Source: an uncultured Clostridia bacterium
GTDB lineage: Bacteria; Bacillota; Clostridia; Oscillospirales; Oscillospiraceae
Assembly (NCBI GenBank): GCA_946006895.1
Contig: CAMFZO010000006.1
Location: forward strand, 1-22,160
Length of the DNA: 22,160 bases
Direction: 5' to 3'
Shown: positions 1-6,794 of the stretch, in pieces
Position numbering within the stretch: position 1 is the stretch's first letter
Layout: each line of letters begins with the position of its first letter
The notes under the pieces: model-generated
Seen by the model: only the letters and a program-made list of their open reading frames with translations
What the model was told of the DNA's origin: nothing
Database searches by the model: none
Program-made: the position numbers and the translations under genes

Positions 1-50
1 TGTGCGCAGCACACGGGATTCTTGATGAAACTTTTTCATCAAGAATCAGT
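1..50. repeat. Copy A (partial) of a hairpin-rich intergenic repeat
   Basis: Two hairpins are visible. A small one at 1-13 pairs TGTGC with GCACA. A 14-bp perfect stem pairs 17-30 with 34-47 around a 3-base loop. The reverse complement of this stretch matches 5376-5425 almost base for base, including the order of hairpins, so this is an inverted partial copy cut by the window edge. The long stem differs from copy B by one paired change (G-C here, T-A there), so pairing is kept. The element ends at about base 53, directly against the AGGAGGT of the next gene, so the hairpin would lie in that gene's 5' leader. Confidence 0.75.
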
Positions 51-65
51 ATTAGGAGGTGCGTT

Positions 66-596
66 ATGAGTTTAGGAAATCAGCCGGATTTTGCACCGGT
101 CCATAATTTGCAGCGGATGCTCCGGACCGCCCTTCCTGACGACGGCCTGGTCATTGACGGCATCTTCGGAAAAGAGACGGAGGATGCGGTACGGCGCTTT
201 CAGAAATCACAGGATATGGAGCCTACCGGCGTGGCCGATGAGAACACCTGGGTCGTACTGAAAAGAGCATATCACCACGAACGGGTGCTCTTTGACAAGG
301 CAGAGCCGTTGCAGATCGTCCTGCAGCCCCATCAAGTCCTGACCAAGGGCGCCAACAATTGCCATATGTACCTGGTCCAGGCGCTGCTTCTGGCCCTTTC
401 GCTGTATCTTACCCAGCTACCCCATCTGACCGTCAACGGCAAGCTGGACGCGGAGACAGAAAAATCCATCCGCTTTCTGCAAAAGGCCGCTGATCTGCCG
501 GAAACCGGCGAGCTCGACAAGCACACCTGGAGTCACCTGGTCCATCTCTACCGCTCTGTCGTCGGCGACGGTACCGGCGTCTTCCCTGTGCGGTAG
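66..596 (+). CDS. Protein with two peptidoglycan-binding (PG_binding_1) domains
   Basis: This 176-residue protein consists almost only of two PG_binding_1-type three-helix domains, at about residues 10-68 and 93-163. Both show the family pattern: VDG/VNG, then G-x-x-D/E-x-x-T, then AVRRFQ or SIRFLQ, then TG and a late TW. Such domains bind cell-wall peptidoglycan and usually accompany hydrolases, but no catalytic domain is present. I see no signal peptide or membrane segment, so how it reaches the wall is unclear. It could act in the forespore or coat, or be exported without a classical signal (inference). The start is well supported by AGGAGGT at 54-60, five bases upstream. No clear terminator follows, so transcription may run toward the CotH gene, which also has its own promoter. 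Confidence 0.85.
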   Translation: MSLGNQPDFAPVHNLQRMLRTALPDDGLVIDGIFGKETEDAVRRFQKSQDMEPTGVADENTWVVLKRAYHHERVLFDKAEPLQIVLQPHQVLTKGANNCHMYLVQALLLALSLYLTQLPHLTVNGKLDAETEKSIRFLQKAADLPETGELDKHTWSHLVHLYRSVVGDGTGVFPVR

Positions 597-626
597 ATTT
601 CATTTCTCGACAGGAAAAATTATTAT

Positions 627-655
627 TTGCTTTTTTTTTCTGTATCTGATATAAT
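627..655 (+). promoter_or_regulatory. Sigma-A-type promoter of the CotH-SLH gene
   Basis: TTGCTT at 627-632 and TATAAT at 650-655 are separated by exactly 17 bases, with a TG one base before the -10 (extended -10). Transcription would start near 662, giving a leader of about 50 bases before the ATG at 712. A T-rich stretch fills the spacer. Confidence 0.75.
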
Positions 656-711
656 GTACGAAAGAATCTTTAACAAAGGAGCGGCGCACGCTTTGGCGGC
701 GCGGAATTAAC

Positions 712-2961
712 ATGAAAAAGACCTTTTTCCTCTCTCTCATTTTGTGTGTCTGTGTACTGCTTTGCGTTACATCTTTTGTTTCTGCCGCACCGGAGGAGTT
801 TTCCTGGGTTGATGTGGCAGTGCTTGCCGACGGCAACGCGGAGAATTACGCCGCGCATCTGCAGACAGTAGACGGTAAGTACTATCTGTTTCTTCCCTCC
901 TCCGTTCAGGTCACGACAGTATACCTGAACTGTGAGCTTTCCGGGCAGGCCGACACCGTCACCATCAGCGGCAGCTCCGCCTCGCATTCTCTGAGCTCCG
1001 ACGAGCCGATAGATCTGGTCGCTCTTTGCGGCGAGGGCAGCACCTATGCCGTCACTCTGACCGCCACTAGCGGCGCAAAGACCGCAGCGCTGTCACTCAC
1101 CGTCGTGCCTACGGGCGACATCCCCAGTATGTTTCTGGTCAGCTCTGATCCGGTGAATGAGGGCCGGGAATGGATCGAGGCCAGCCCTACCAAAACCAAT
1201 AAGACTACAGGCACCATGTACTGCGTCGGCGCCGACGGCAGCGTTATCTACGACGGCAGCCTGACGCAGATCAAGGGCCGAGGCAATTCCACCTGGCTGC
1301 AGGACAAAAAGCCTTATCAGATCAAGCTGGGCAGCAAAACTGACCTGCTGCAAACGGGCAAGAGTGAAAACAAATCAAAGACCTGGGTTCTCCTGGCCAA
1401 CGCCGCCGATCCCTCCCTGCTGCGCAATCAGGTGGTCTATGATCTCTCCGTGGCCATGCAGCTCCAGCCCGGGATCGAATCTCGCTCCGTCAACCTTTTC
1501 TATGACGGCGAATACCGGGGCGTTTACCTGCTCAGCGAAAAGGTCGAGGTGGCAAAGGGCCGCGTGGACATCACAGACCTGGAGGAGATCAACGAATCCG
1601 TCAATCCCTCCATCACGGACTACGACAGTCTCGACACTGCTACGGCACAAACCGGCAACGGCGCGACCTATGTCTACTGTGTCGGCATGAAATCCCCCTC
1701 CGTCATCAACGGCGGCTTCCTGCTGGAGATGGACACGGAAACCCGTGCTCGCGAGGAAAAATGCTACTTTATCACCAAGCGTGGCAATTATATCGTTGTC
1801 AAAAGTCCCGAATACTGCAGCAAAGAGGAGATCCACAACATCGCCACCTACTATCAGTATTTTGAGGATGCGGTGTACTCCCACAATATCGAAGAGCTGG
1901 AAAAACTGGCCGATATGGACTCCCTCGCCCGCAATTACATTATCAACGAGCTTACCAAAACGCCTGATTGCTACCGTTCCTCTACATTTCTCTACCTTGA
2001 CACCGACGGAAAGCTGGTCATGGCTCCCATCTGGGATTATGATTTGAGCTTCGGCATTGCCTGGGGCGGCTACATCACCAGTTGTGCCGAGCCCACAGGG
2101 TATTTTGCCCTCTATCATGGATTCTGTCAGGAGCTTTACGAGATCCCTTCATTCCGTCAGGCAGTTCACGACATCTATCTGGACACGGTCTTCCCGCTCC
2201 TCAATGCCATGCTGGACAACACTTCTGACTCCGCACTGGGTAATTTCAGCGACTACTGCGCCGAGTTGACCACCGCTGCGGCGGCTGACAGTATCGTGTG
2301 GCCGGTCCACAACCCCAACTGGTCTGCAAAAACCCAGGCATTGCATGACTATATTGCAAAACGGAACCAATGGCTGGCGGAAAACTTCGGTCAGTGGAGC
2401 GCAGAAGAAAAAGAGGAACTTCCAACCTATGATGACGTTCCGCGGGACGTTTGGTATTCTGACGTTGTCATGCAGGCCTCCAGGAAGGGTCTGTTCCAGG
2501 GTAAAGCGCCGGGAATCTTTGATCCGGAAGGTCTGACGACCCGCGCCGAGGCCTCTCAGGTGCTGTTCCGCTTGTCCGGCGATGAGCGGGTCGCCTTTGC
2601 GGGCGTCTTCTCTGACGTGGACAAAGCAGACTGGTTCGCTCCCGCTGTTCTCTGGGCCTACCGCAACGACGTGGTCTACGGCTATGACAACGGCACCTTC
2701 CTTCCCAACAGTGACATCACCCGTCAGGACATGGTGGTCCTGCTCTACCGTTTCGCCGGTTCCCCTGAGGTGAGCGGCAACGCCCTTTTCGCCTTTGCAG
2801 ACAGCGGCAATGTTTCAGGCTACGCCGCCGACGCCGTGGAATGGGCCATCGAATCGGGCCTGCTGCGGGGTTATGAGGATAACACCATTCGCCCCTTCAA
2901 CCATATCACCCGCGCCGAGCAGGCCGCCCTCTTTGTTCGCTTCGACGCACTGGAAAAATAA
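712..2961 (+). CDS. Secreted CotH-kinase family protein with three SLH domains
   Basis: This 749-residue protein starts with a signal peptide: MKK, a hydrophobic core to about residue 24, and a likely cut after VSA. A beta-rich segment of about 110 residues follows, then a CotH domain at about residues 140-560. It shows GRGNSTW near 189, KKPYQIKL just after, YRGVYLLSEKVEV, GGFLLEMD and APIWDYDLSFG near 437. CotH proteins are atypical protein kinases of spore coat and secreted systems. The KPYQIKL lysine and the DYD aspartates match the ATP- and metal-binding positions described for the family. Three SLH repeats (about 574-630, 633-690, 694-749) should anchor it non-covalently to cell-wall polymers, so it probably acts at the cell surface or on other wall proteins (inference). 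The Shine-Dalgarno before 712 is weak. AAAGGAG at about 675-681 lies too far upstream, and no better in-frame start exists. Confidence 0.88.
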   Translation: MKKTFFLSLILCVCVLLCVTSFVSAAPEEFSWVDVAVLADGNAENYAAHLQTVDGKYYLFLPSSVQVTTVYLNCELSGQADTVTISGSSASHSLSSDEPIDLVALCGEGSTYAVTLTATSGAKTAALSLTVVPTGDIPSMFLVSSDPVNEGREWIEASPTKTNKTTGTMYCVGADGSVIYDGSLTQIKGRGNSTWLQDKKPYQIKLGSKTDLLQTGKSENKSKTWVLLANAADPSLLRNQVVYDLSVAMQLQPGIESRSVNLFYDGEYRGVYLLSEKVEVAKGRVDITDLEEINESVNPSITDYDSLDTATAQTGNGATYVYCVGMKSPSVINGGFLLEMDTETRAREEKCYFITKRGNYIVVKSPEYCSKEEIHNIATYYQYFEDAVYSHNIEELEKLADMDSLARNYIINELTKTPDCYRSSTFLYLDTDGKLVMAPIWDYDLSFGIAWGGYITSCAEPTGYFALYHGFCQELYEIPSFRQAVHDIYLDTVFPLLNAMLDNTSDSALGNFSDYCAELTTAAAADSIVWPVHNPNWSAKTQALHDYIAKRNQWLAENFGQWSAEEKEELPTYDDVPRDVWYSDVVMQASRKGLFQGKAPGIFDPEGLTTRAEASQVLFRLSGDERVAFAGVFSDVDKADWFAPAVLWAYRNDVVYGYDNGTFLPNSDITRQDMVVLLYRFAGSPEVSGNALFAFADSGNVSGYAADAVEWAIESGLLRGYEDNTIRPFNHITRAEQAALFVRFDALEK

Positions 2962-2970
2962 AAAAGCAGC

Positions 2971-3009
2971 GGCTCAGGTTGCAGTTTTCAGCAACCTGAG
3001 CCGTCTTTT

Positions 3010-3011
<2 letters not shown>
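2971..3011. terminator. Bidirectional intrinsic terminator between convergent genes
   Basis: A perfect 12-bp stem (2971-2982 with 2991-3002) encloses an 8-base loop. TTTTTT follows at 3006-3011 on the + strand, and an A-rich run at 2955-2965 serves as the T tract on the - strand. It ends the CotH gene and the converging ABC importer operon. The ATPase stop codon at 3010-3012 lies inside the T tract. Confidence 0.9.
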
Positions 3012-3759
<748 letters not shown>

Positions 3760-3768
3760 TGCCATACC

Positions 3769-4428
3769 TCACACGCGGAAATAGTCCAGCCGCTTTTCCA
3801 TGCGGCCGAAGAGCAGGGTCAGAATTCCCGTAAAGGCCAGGTAGAACAGGCCCGTTGCGAACAGCGGCCAGATAATGCCCTCGCTTTTGATGAAATCCTG
3901 TCCGCGCCACATCAGCTCATAGACCAGGATCACTCTGGCAAGCGAGGTGTCTTTAACCAGGGTGATGACCTCGTTGGAGATGGGCGCCAGGATGCGCTTG
4001 ACCACCTGAAGCAGAGTCACGCGGAAGAAGATCTGCGGCCGGGTCATACCCAGGACCTGTCCGGCTTCCGTCTGGCCCTTGGGAATGGCCTCAATGCCGC
4101 CGCGGTAGATCTCGGAAAAATAGCAGGCATAGTTGAAAACGAACGCCACAATGGCCGCCATAAACCGCCCTGATGAGCTGCCGCTCCAGGGATTCCAGCC
4201 GAAGATCAGGCCGGGGCCGTAGTAGATGATCAGCAGTTGGAGCATCAGCGGCGTACCGCGAACGACCCACACCACGACCCGTGTCAGCACAGACAGCGGC
4301 TTGAACCGGCTCATGGACCCCAGGGCGACCAGAAGCCCCAGAGGCAGAGCGCCGACGAGGGTCAGGGCGAAGATCTCCAGCGATTTTCCAAAGCCCTCGC
4401 AAAGGGCGGTAAATACGGTCTGCAGCAT
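3769..4428 (-). CDS. Polar amino-acid ABC importer, permease subunit
   Basis: This 219-residue membrane protein has about five hydrophobic helices (roughly 17-38, 48-70, 89-108, 150-170, 186-207). It carries the EAA-type coupling loop at about 113-135, in EAIPKGQTEAGQVLGMTR, which contacts the ATPase. GTPLMLQLLIIYYG and NYACYFSEIYRGGI are typical of HisM/GlnP-type permeases. The start codon lies one base after the stop of the binding-protein gene and has no convincing Shine-Dalgarno, so translation is probably coupled. Only one permease gene is present, so the transporter is expected to use a homodimer (inference from the family). Confidence 0.92.
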   Translation of the reverse strand: MLQTVFTALCEGFGKSLEIFALTLVGALPLGLLVALGSMSRFKPLSVLTRVVVWVVRGTPLMLQLLIIYYGPGLIFGWNPWSGSSSGRFMAAIVAFVFNYACYFSEIYRGGIEAIPKGQTEAGQVLGMTRPQIFFRVTLLQVVKRILAPISNEVITLVKDTSLARVILVYELMWRGQDFIKSEGIIWPLFATGLFYLAFTGILTLLFGRMEKRLDYFRV

Positions 4429-4429
4429 A

Positions 4430-5224
4430 TTACTGGGCGATCACGGATTCCTGCACGCCGTAAAGCGTAGCCAGCTCCTGCATGGTGCCGTCTGCATAGG
4501 CTGCGGCGAAGAACTCATTGAGCTTCTGCGTCAGGTCAGAGCCCTTGCGGAAGCCGACGCCGTACTCCTCACTGTTGAGGCTGACAGTGTAGGTCAGGTT
4601 GGGATAGGAAGTGCCCTCGCCGATCATGGCACCGGCCATCAGCAGGTCAATGACACAGGCGTCGCTGGTGCCTGCGCTGACCTCCATCAGAGCGTCAGCC
4701 TGGGAGTCAGCCGGGAGATATTCGATGCCCAGAGCCTCCAGCTCTTCCGCACCGGCACTGCCGCCTTCCACAACGAAGTTCAGAGATCTGATGCTCTCCA
4801 CATCCTGATACTGATCGGCCACGTCGCTCTTGACCACGACCACCTGGGCATTGAGGCAATAGGCGTTGGAGGTGCTCATGGCGTTTTTCACCGCGTCGGT
4901 CAGGGTCATGCCGTTCCACACGCAGTCGATGCCCTTGTCCTCCAGCTCCATGACCTTGTTGTCCCAGACGATCTCGACGAATTCAACCTCCACGCCGAGG
5001 CTTTTAGCGAAGGCCTTCGCCATATCAGCGTCAAAACCGATCCAACCGCCGTTGCCGTCAGGATAGTCCATGGGTTCAAAGTTGGTGATGCCTACTACAA
5101 GTTTGCCCTTGTCCTGGACGTATTCCAGGTCGGAGTCGAATTCGCTCTTGCCGCAGGCGGCAAAGCAGGTCATCATCAGCGCCAGCACCAGTACCAGTGC
5201 GATTCTTCTCATTGTCTTTTTCAT
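4430..5224 (-). CDS. Amino-acid ABC importer, family 3 solute-binding lipoprotein
   Basis: This 264-residue protein begins with a lipoprotein signal (MKKTMRR, a hydrophobic core, then FAAC with Cys24 as the lipidation site), so it should sit on the outer face of the membrane. The mature part has the SBP family 3 fold: GKLVVGITNFEPMDY near 40-54, IGFDADMAKAFAKSLGV at 62-78, DCVWNGMTLT at 100-109, and a late EEYGVGFRKGSDLTQKLN. It captures a small polar amino acid or relative for the permease and ATPase downstream. The arginine that grips the ligand carboxylate in HisJ-like proteins (SITEKR) is not at the aligned place here (TLTDAVK), so substrate prediction is unsafe. GAGGAGAG, about ten bases upstream, supports the start. 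It is the first gene of the operon. Confidence 0.92.
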   Translation of the reverse strand: MKKTMRRIALVLVLALMMTCFAACGKSEFDSDLEYVQDKGKLVVGITNFEPMDYPDGNGGWIGFDADMAKAFAKSLGVEVEFVEIVWDNKVMELEDKGIDCVWNGMTLTDAVKNAMSTSNAYCLNAQVVVVKSDVADQYQDVESIRSLNFVVEGGSAGAEELEALGIEYLPADSQADALMEVSAGTSDACVIDLLMAGAMIGEGTSYPNLTYTVSLNSEEYGVGFRKGSDLTQKLNEFFAAAYADGTMQELATLYGVQESVIAQ

Positions 5225-5260
5225 TTGTAATTCTCTCCTCGTTTTCTTTAGTGTATTAGC

Positions 5261-5289
5261 ATATTACCACATTAGCAAACTAAAGTAAA
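5261..5289 (-). promoter_or_regulatory. Promoter of the ABC importer operon, with a repeated TGCTAAT motif
   Basis: On the - strand, TTTACT (5284-5289) and TAATAT (5261-5266) are spaced exactly 17 bases. TGCTAAT occurs twice as a direct repeat, 16 bases apart (5255-5261 and 5271-5277), one copy in the spacer and one at the -10/start region. This is a plausible operator for a repressor that controls amino-acid uptake. The promoter follows from the motif spacing; the operator is inference. Confidence 0.6.
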
Positions 5290-5367
5290 GAGTTTTTTCC
5301 AACAATTTCATCTTTTGTAGACTTGTCCAGTTTTCAGCAAAAAATGAAGATATTCTTTATCCAGATA

Positions 5368-5524
5368 TACTAATACTGATTCTTGATTAAAAAGTTTAAT
5401 CAAGAATCCCGTGTGCTTCGCACACTCACATCGTGCTGGCGCACGCTGTGCCGTCTCATGCAGAATCTGACGCGCCTTCGGCGCTATAAAAAGGTTTTAA
5501 ACCTTTTTATCAGATTCTAGTATA
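5368..5524. repeat. Copy B of a hairpin-rich intergenic repeat (about 150 bp)
   Basis: A dense run of palindromes lies in the non-coding gap between the importer promoter and the exonuclease terminator. Stems: 5378-5391 with 5395-5408 (14 bp perfect); 5411-5416 with 5420-5425; 5432-5436 with 5441-5445; 5472-5476 with 5480-5484; and 5486-5497 with 5499-5510 (12 bp perfect). The last two are enclosed by an outer 9-bp stem, 5462-5470 with 5510-5518. The ends are imperfect inverted repeats around ATACTA and TAGTAT. It has no coding potential. It could be a MITE- or REP-like mobile element or a structured RNA. Copy A at 1-50 shows that it is dispersed. Confidence 0.75.
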
Positions 5525-5557
5525 AAACAGCCGACTTCAAAACGAAATCGGCTGTTT
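5525..5557 (-). terminator. Intrinsic terminator of the exonuclease gene
   Basis: A perfect 10-bp stem (5525-5534 with 5548-5557) encloses a 13-base loop. On the - strand it is followed by TTTTAT, and it begins 13 bases after the exonuclease stop. It separates that gene from the repeat element and the importer operon. Confidence 0.75.
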
Positions 5558-5569
5558 GTCTATTCTTCC

Positions 5570-6133
5570 TCAGCGGCAGGGCACCGTGCGCAGGGAGCCA
5601 AAGTCAAAGGTGCGGTAAAACCGCGCTGGGTCCAAGCCGCGCTCTATGCAGCGGCAGAAGATCTCCGCGCAGGCCCTGGCGTCGCTGGATGCCTGGTGAT
5701 GGTCCAGCTGGATGCCGAGATGATCGCTGACGGTGTTGAGCCTGTGGTTGGGCAGCTCGCAGAAGCAGGCCTTTGCCATCCGGCAGGTGCAGGCATAGCG
5801 GGCCGTTGGCTTCCAGGAGATCCCATAGTCGTGCAGGCATTTTCCCAGCACGCCCATGTCAAAAGGCGCATTGTGGGCCAGCAGCACGCCGCTGTTCATA
5901 ATTGGCTCAATGATCCGCCAAAGCTCCGGGAACGTCGGAGCGCCGTCCACCATAGACGGTGAGATGCCGGTCAGGCTGATGTTGAACGGCGCAAAATAGG
6001 TCTGCGGATCGACCAGCGTGGCAAATTCCCTGACTACCTCGCCGTTTTCCACCACGCAGATGCCGATGGAGCTCATGCGGTGGTTGGCGCTGTTGGGCGT
6101 TTCCACGTCAAAGGCGATATATCTCTCTGTCAT
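5570..6133 (-). CDS. DEDDh 3'-5' exonuclease (DnaQ/epsilon-like)
   Basis: Numbered from the chosen start, this 187-residue protein carries the full DEDDh set: Exo I FDVET (D9, E11), Exo II HNAPFDMGVL (D92), and Exo III HHQASSDA (H146, D151). Enzymes of this family remove nucleotides from 3' ends using two metal ions; stand-alone versions act in repair, RNA turnover or proofreading. No helicase, polymerase or BRCT part is attached, so the exact substrate is open. Two starts are possible. GGGAG touches the ATG at 6142 but stands nine bases from the ATG at 6133, so I chose 6133 (MTERYIAFDVE), which begins just before the first catalytic strand. It has its own promoter and terminator and is monocistronic. 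Confidence 0.88.
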   Translation of the reverse strand: MTERYIAFDVETPNSANHRMSSIGICVVENGEVVREFATLVDPQTYFAPFNISLTGISPSMVDGAPTFPELWRIIEPIMNSGVLLAHNAPFDMGVLGKCLHDYGISWKPTARYACTCRMAKACFCELPNHRLNTVSDHLGIQLDHHQASSDARACAEIFCRCIERGLDPARFYRTFDFGSLRTVPCR

Positions 6134-6153
6134 CAAGCTCATCTCCCGCGACG

Positions 6154-6182
6154 ATTATATCACAAAGCCGCCGCGGAAGCAA
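6154..6182 (-). promoter_or_regulatory. Sigma-A-type promoter of the exonuclease gene
   Basis: On the - strand, TTGCTT (6177-6182) and TATAAT (6154-6159) are separated by 17 bases, with an extended -10 TG. Hexamers and spacing are identical to the CotH-SLH promoter at 627-655. The predicted start near 6147 leaves a very short leader that just holds the GGGAG site, which fits translation from 6133 better than from 6142. Confidence 0.7.
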
Positions 6183-6794
6183 TCACCTGTCCAGGGCAGG
6201 ATTCATATAGTAGATATTTTTCTGGTTCAGGCGCTCTCTGAGCTTCTGCATGGCTTCGCCAAAGCGCTGGAAGTGCACGACCTCCCGCGCCCGCAGGAAT
6301 TTGATGGCGTCGTTGACATCCGGGTCGTCAGACAGCCGCAGGATGTTGTCATAGGTGGTCCGGGCCTTTTGCTCTGCTGCCATATCCTCCGCCAGATCCG
6401 TCACCGGATCCCCTTTTACCTGCATGGTGGCCGCCGACCACGGGGTCCCGGAGGCAGCCTGGGGATAGATGGACGCCGTGTGGTCAACGAAATATTGGGC
6501 AAAGCCGGCTTCCTTCTGCTGCTCCGGCGTCAGGTTGCGGGTGAGCTGATGCACAATGGTGCCGATCATCTCCAAATGTCCCAGTTCCTCCGTGCCGATG
6601 TCCGTCAGCAGGCCCTTCAGTTCTTCGTAAGGCATCGAATAGCGCTGGGAAAGATAGCGTAGTGAAGCACCGAGTTCTCCGTCCGGCCCACCATACACCA
6701 ATAGACTAACCTTTTTTACAATCACCAACTTACGCAAACTGCGAGAGAAGCATTCGCCTCTCCCGCAGTTTTCGTTATTCAGTTTTAATGCCAC
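6183..6794 (-). CDS. cotJC: 3' part of a CotJC/manganese-catalase-type gene, 5' end lost at the prophage junction
   Basis: From residue 34 to 203 of this frame the protein follows the CotJC spore-coat and Mn-catalase family: YGGPDGELGASLRYLSQRY, LLTDIGTEELGHLEMI, GDPVTDLAEDMAAEQKAR and FLRAREVVHFQRF. The five di-metal ligands of the family appear retained (E40, E70, H73, E141, H174). Family members start about 35 residues before YGG with a conserved segment like MWxYEKxLQYP. Here residues 1-33 are unrelated and are encoded by sequence next to, and overlapping, the end of the giant phage gene. The GTG at 6794 has no Shine-Dalgarno. A TTG at 6699-6701, eight bases after AAAAAAGG, is the only other possible start. 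The natural start was therefore probably separated by phage integration. The protein would be silent or truncated unless the prophage excises. CotJC function: a spore-coat component, probably acting on peroxide. Confidence 0.85.
   Translation of the reverse strand: MALKLNNENCGRGECFSRSLRKLVIVKKVSLLVYGGPDGELGASLRYLSQRYSMPYEELKGLLTDIGTEELGHLEMIGTIVHQLTRNLTPEQQKEAGFAQYFVDHTASIYPQAASGTPWSAATMQVKGDPVTDLAEDMAAEQKARTTYDNILRLSDDPDVNDAIKFLRAREVVHFQRFGEAMQKLRERLNQKNIYYMNPALDR
6675..6720. other. Prophage-host junction (probable attachment site, one end)
   Basis: Similarity to CotJC begins abruptly at the codon for Tyr34 (6693-6695). Upstream of it on the - strand, beyond about 6701, the sequence encodes nothing family-like and leads in about 85 bases to the stop of the giant phage gene. 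The crossover core should lie in roughly 6675-6700, in sequence coding YGGPDGE. The exact core needs the other end of the prophage, which is outside the window, so these limits are approximate. Confidence 0.6.
6737..6770 (-). terminator. Hairpin after the giant phage gene (weak or incomplete terminator)
   Basis: A 12-bp stem with one G-U pair (6759-6770 with 6737-6748 on the - strand) and a 10-base loop begins 14 bases after the giant gene's stop. No T run follows on the - strand, so intrinsic termination would be poor. Phage transcripts may read into the cotJC fragment, which lies on the same strand. Confidence 0.45.

Noticed and set aside
1375..2118. A 247-codon - strand frame opposite the CotH gene
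   Set aside because: It lies wholly inside the CotH domain, whose motifs are clear, and lacks a ribosome binding site and any family resemblance.
4226..5230. A 334-codon + strand frame opposite the permease and binding-protein genes
   Set aside because: It is antisense to two unmistakable ABC transporter genes, and its translation is composition-driven with no recognisable motifs.
5229..5569. Possible CRISPR array, tRNA or riboswitch in the 340-base non-coding gap
   Set aside because: The palindromes do not recur with regular spacers, no tRNA cloverleaf or known aptamer core is visible, and the gap is explained by the promoter, hairpin element and terminator.
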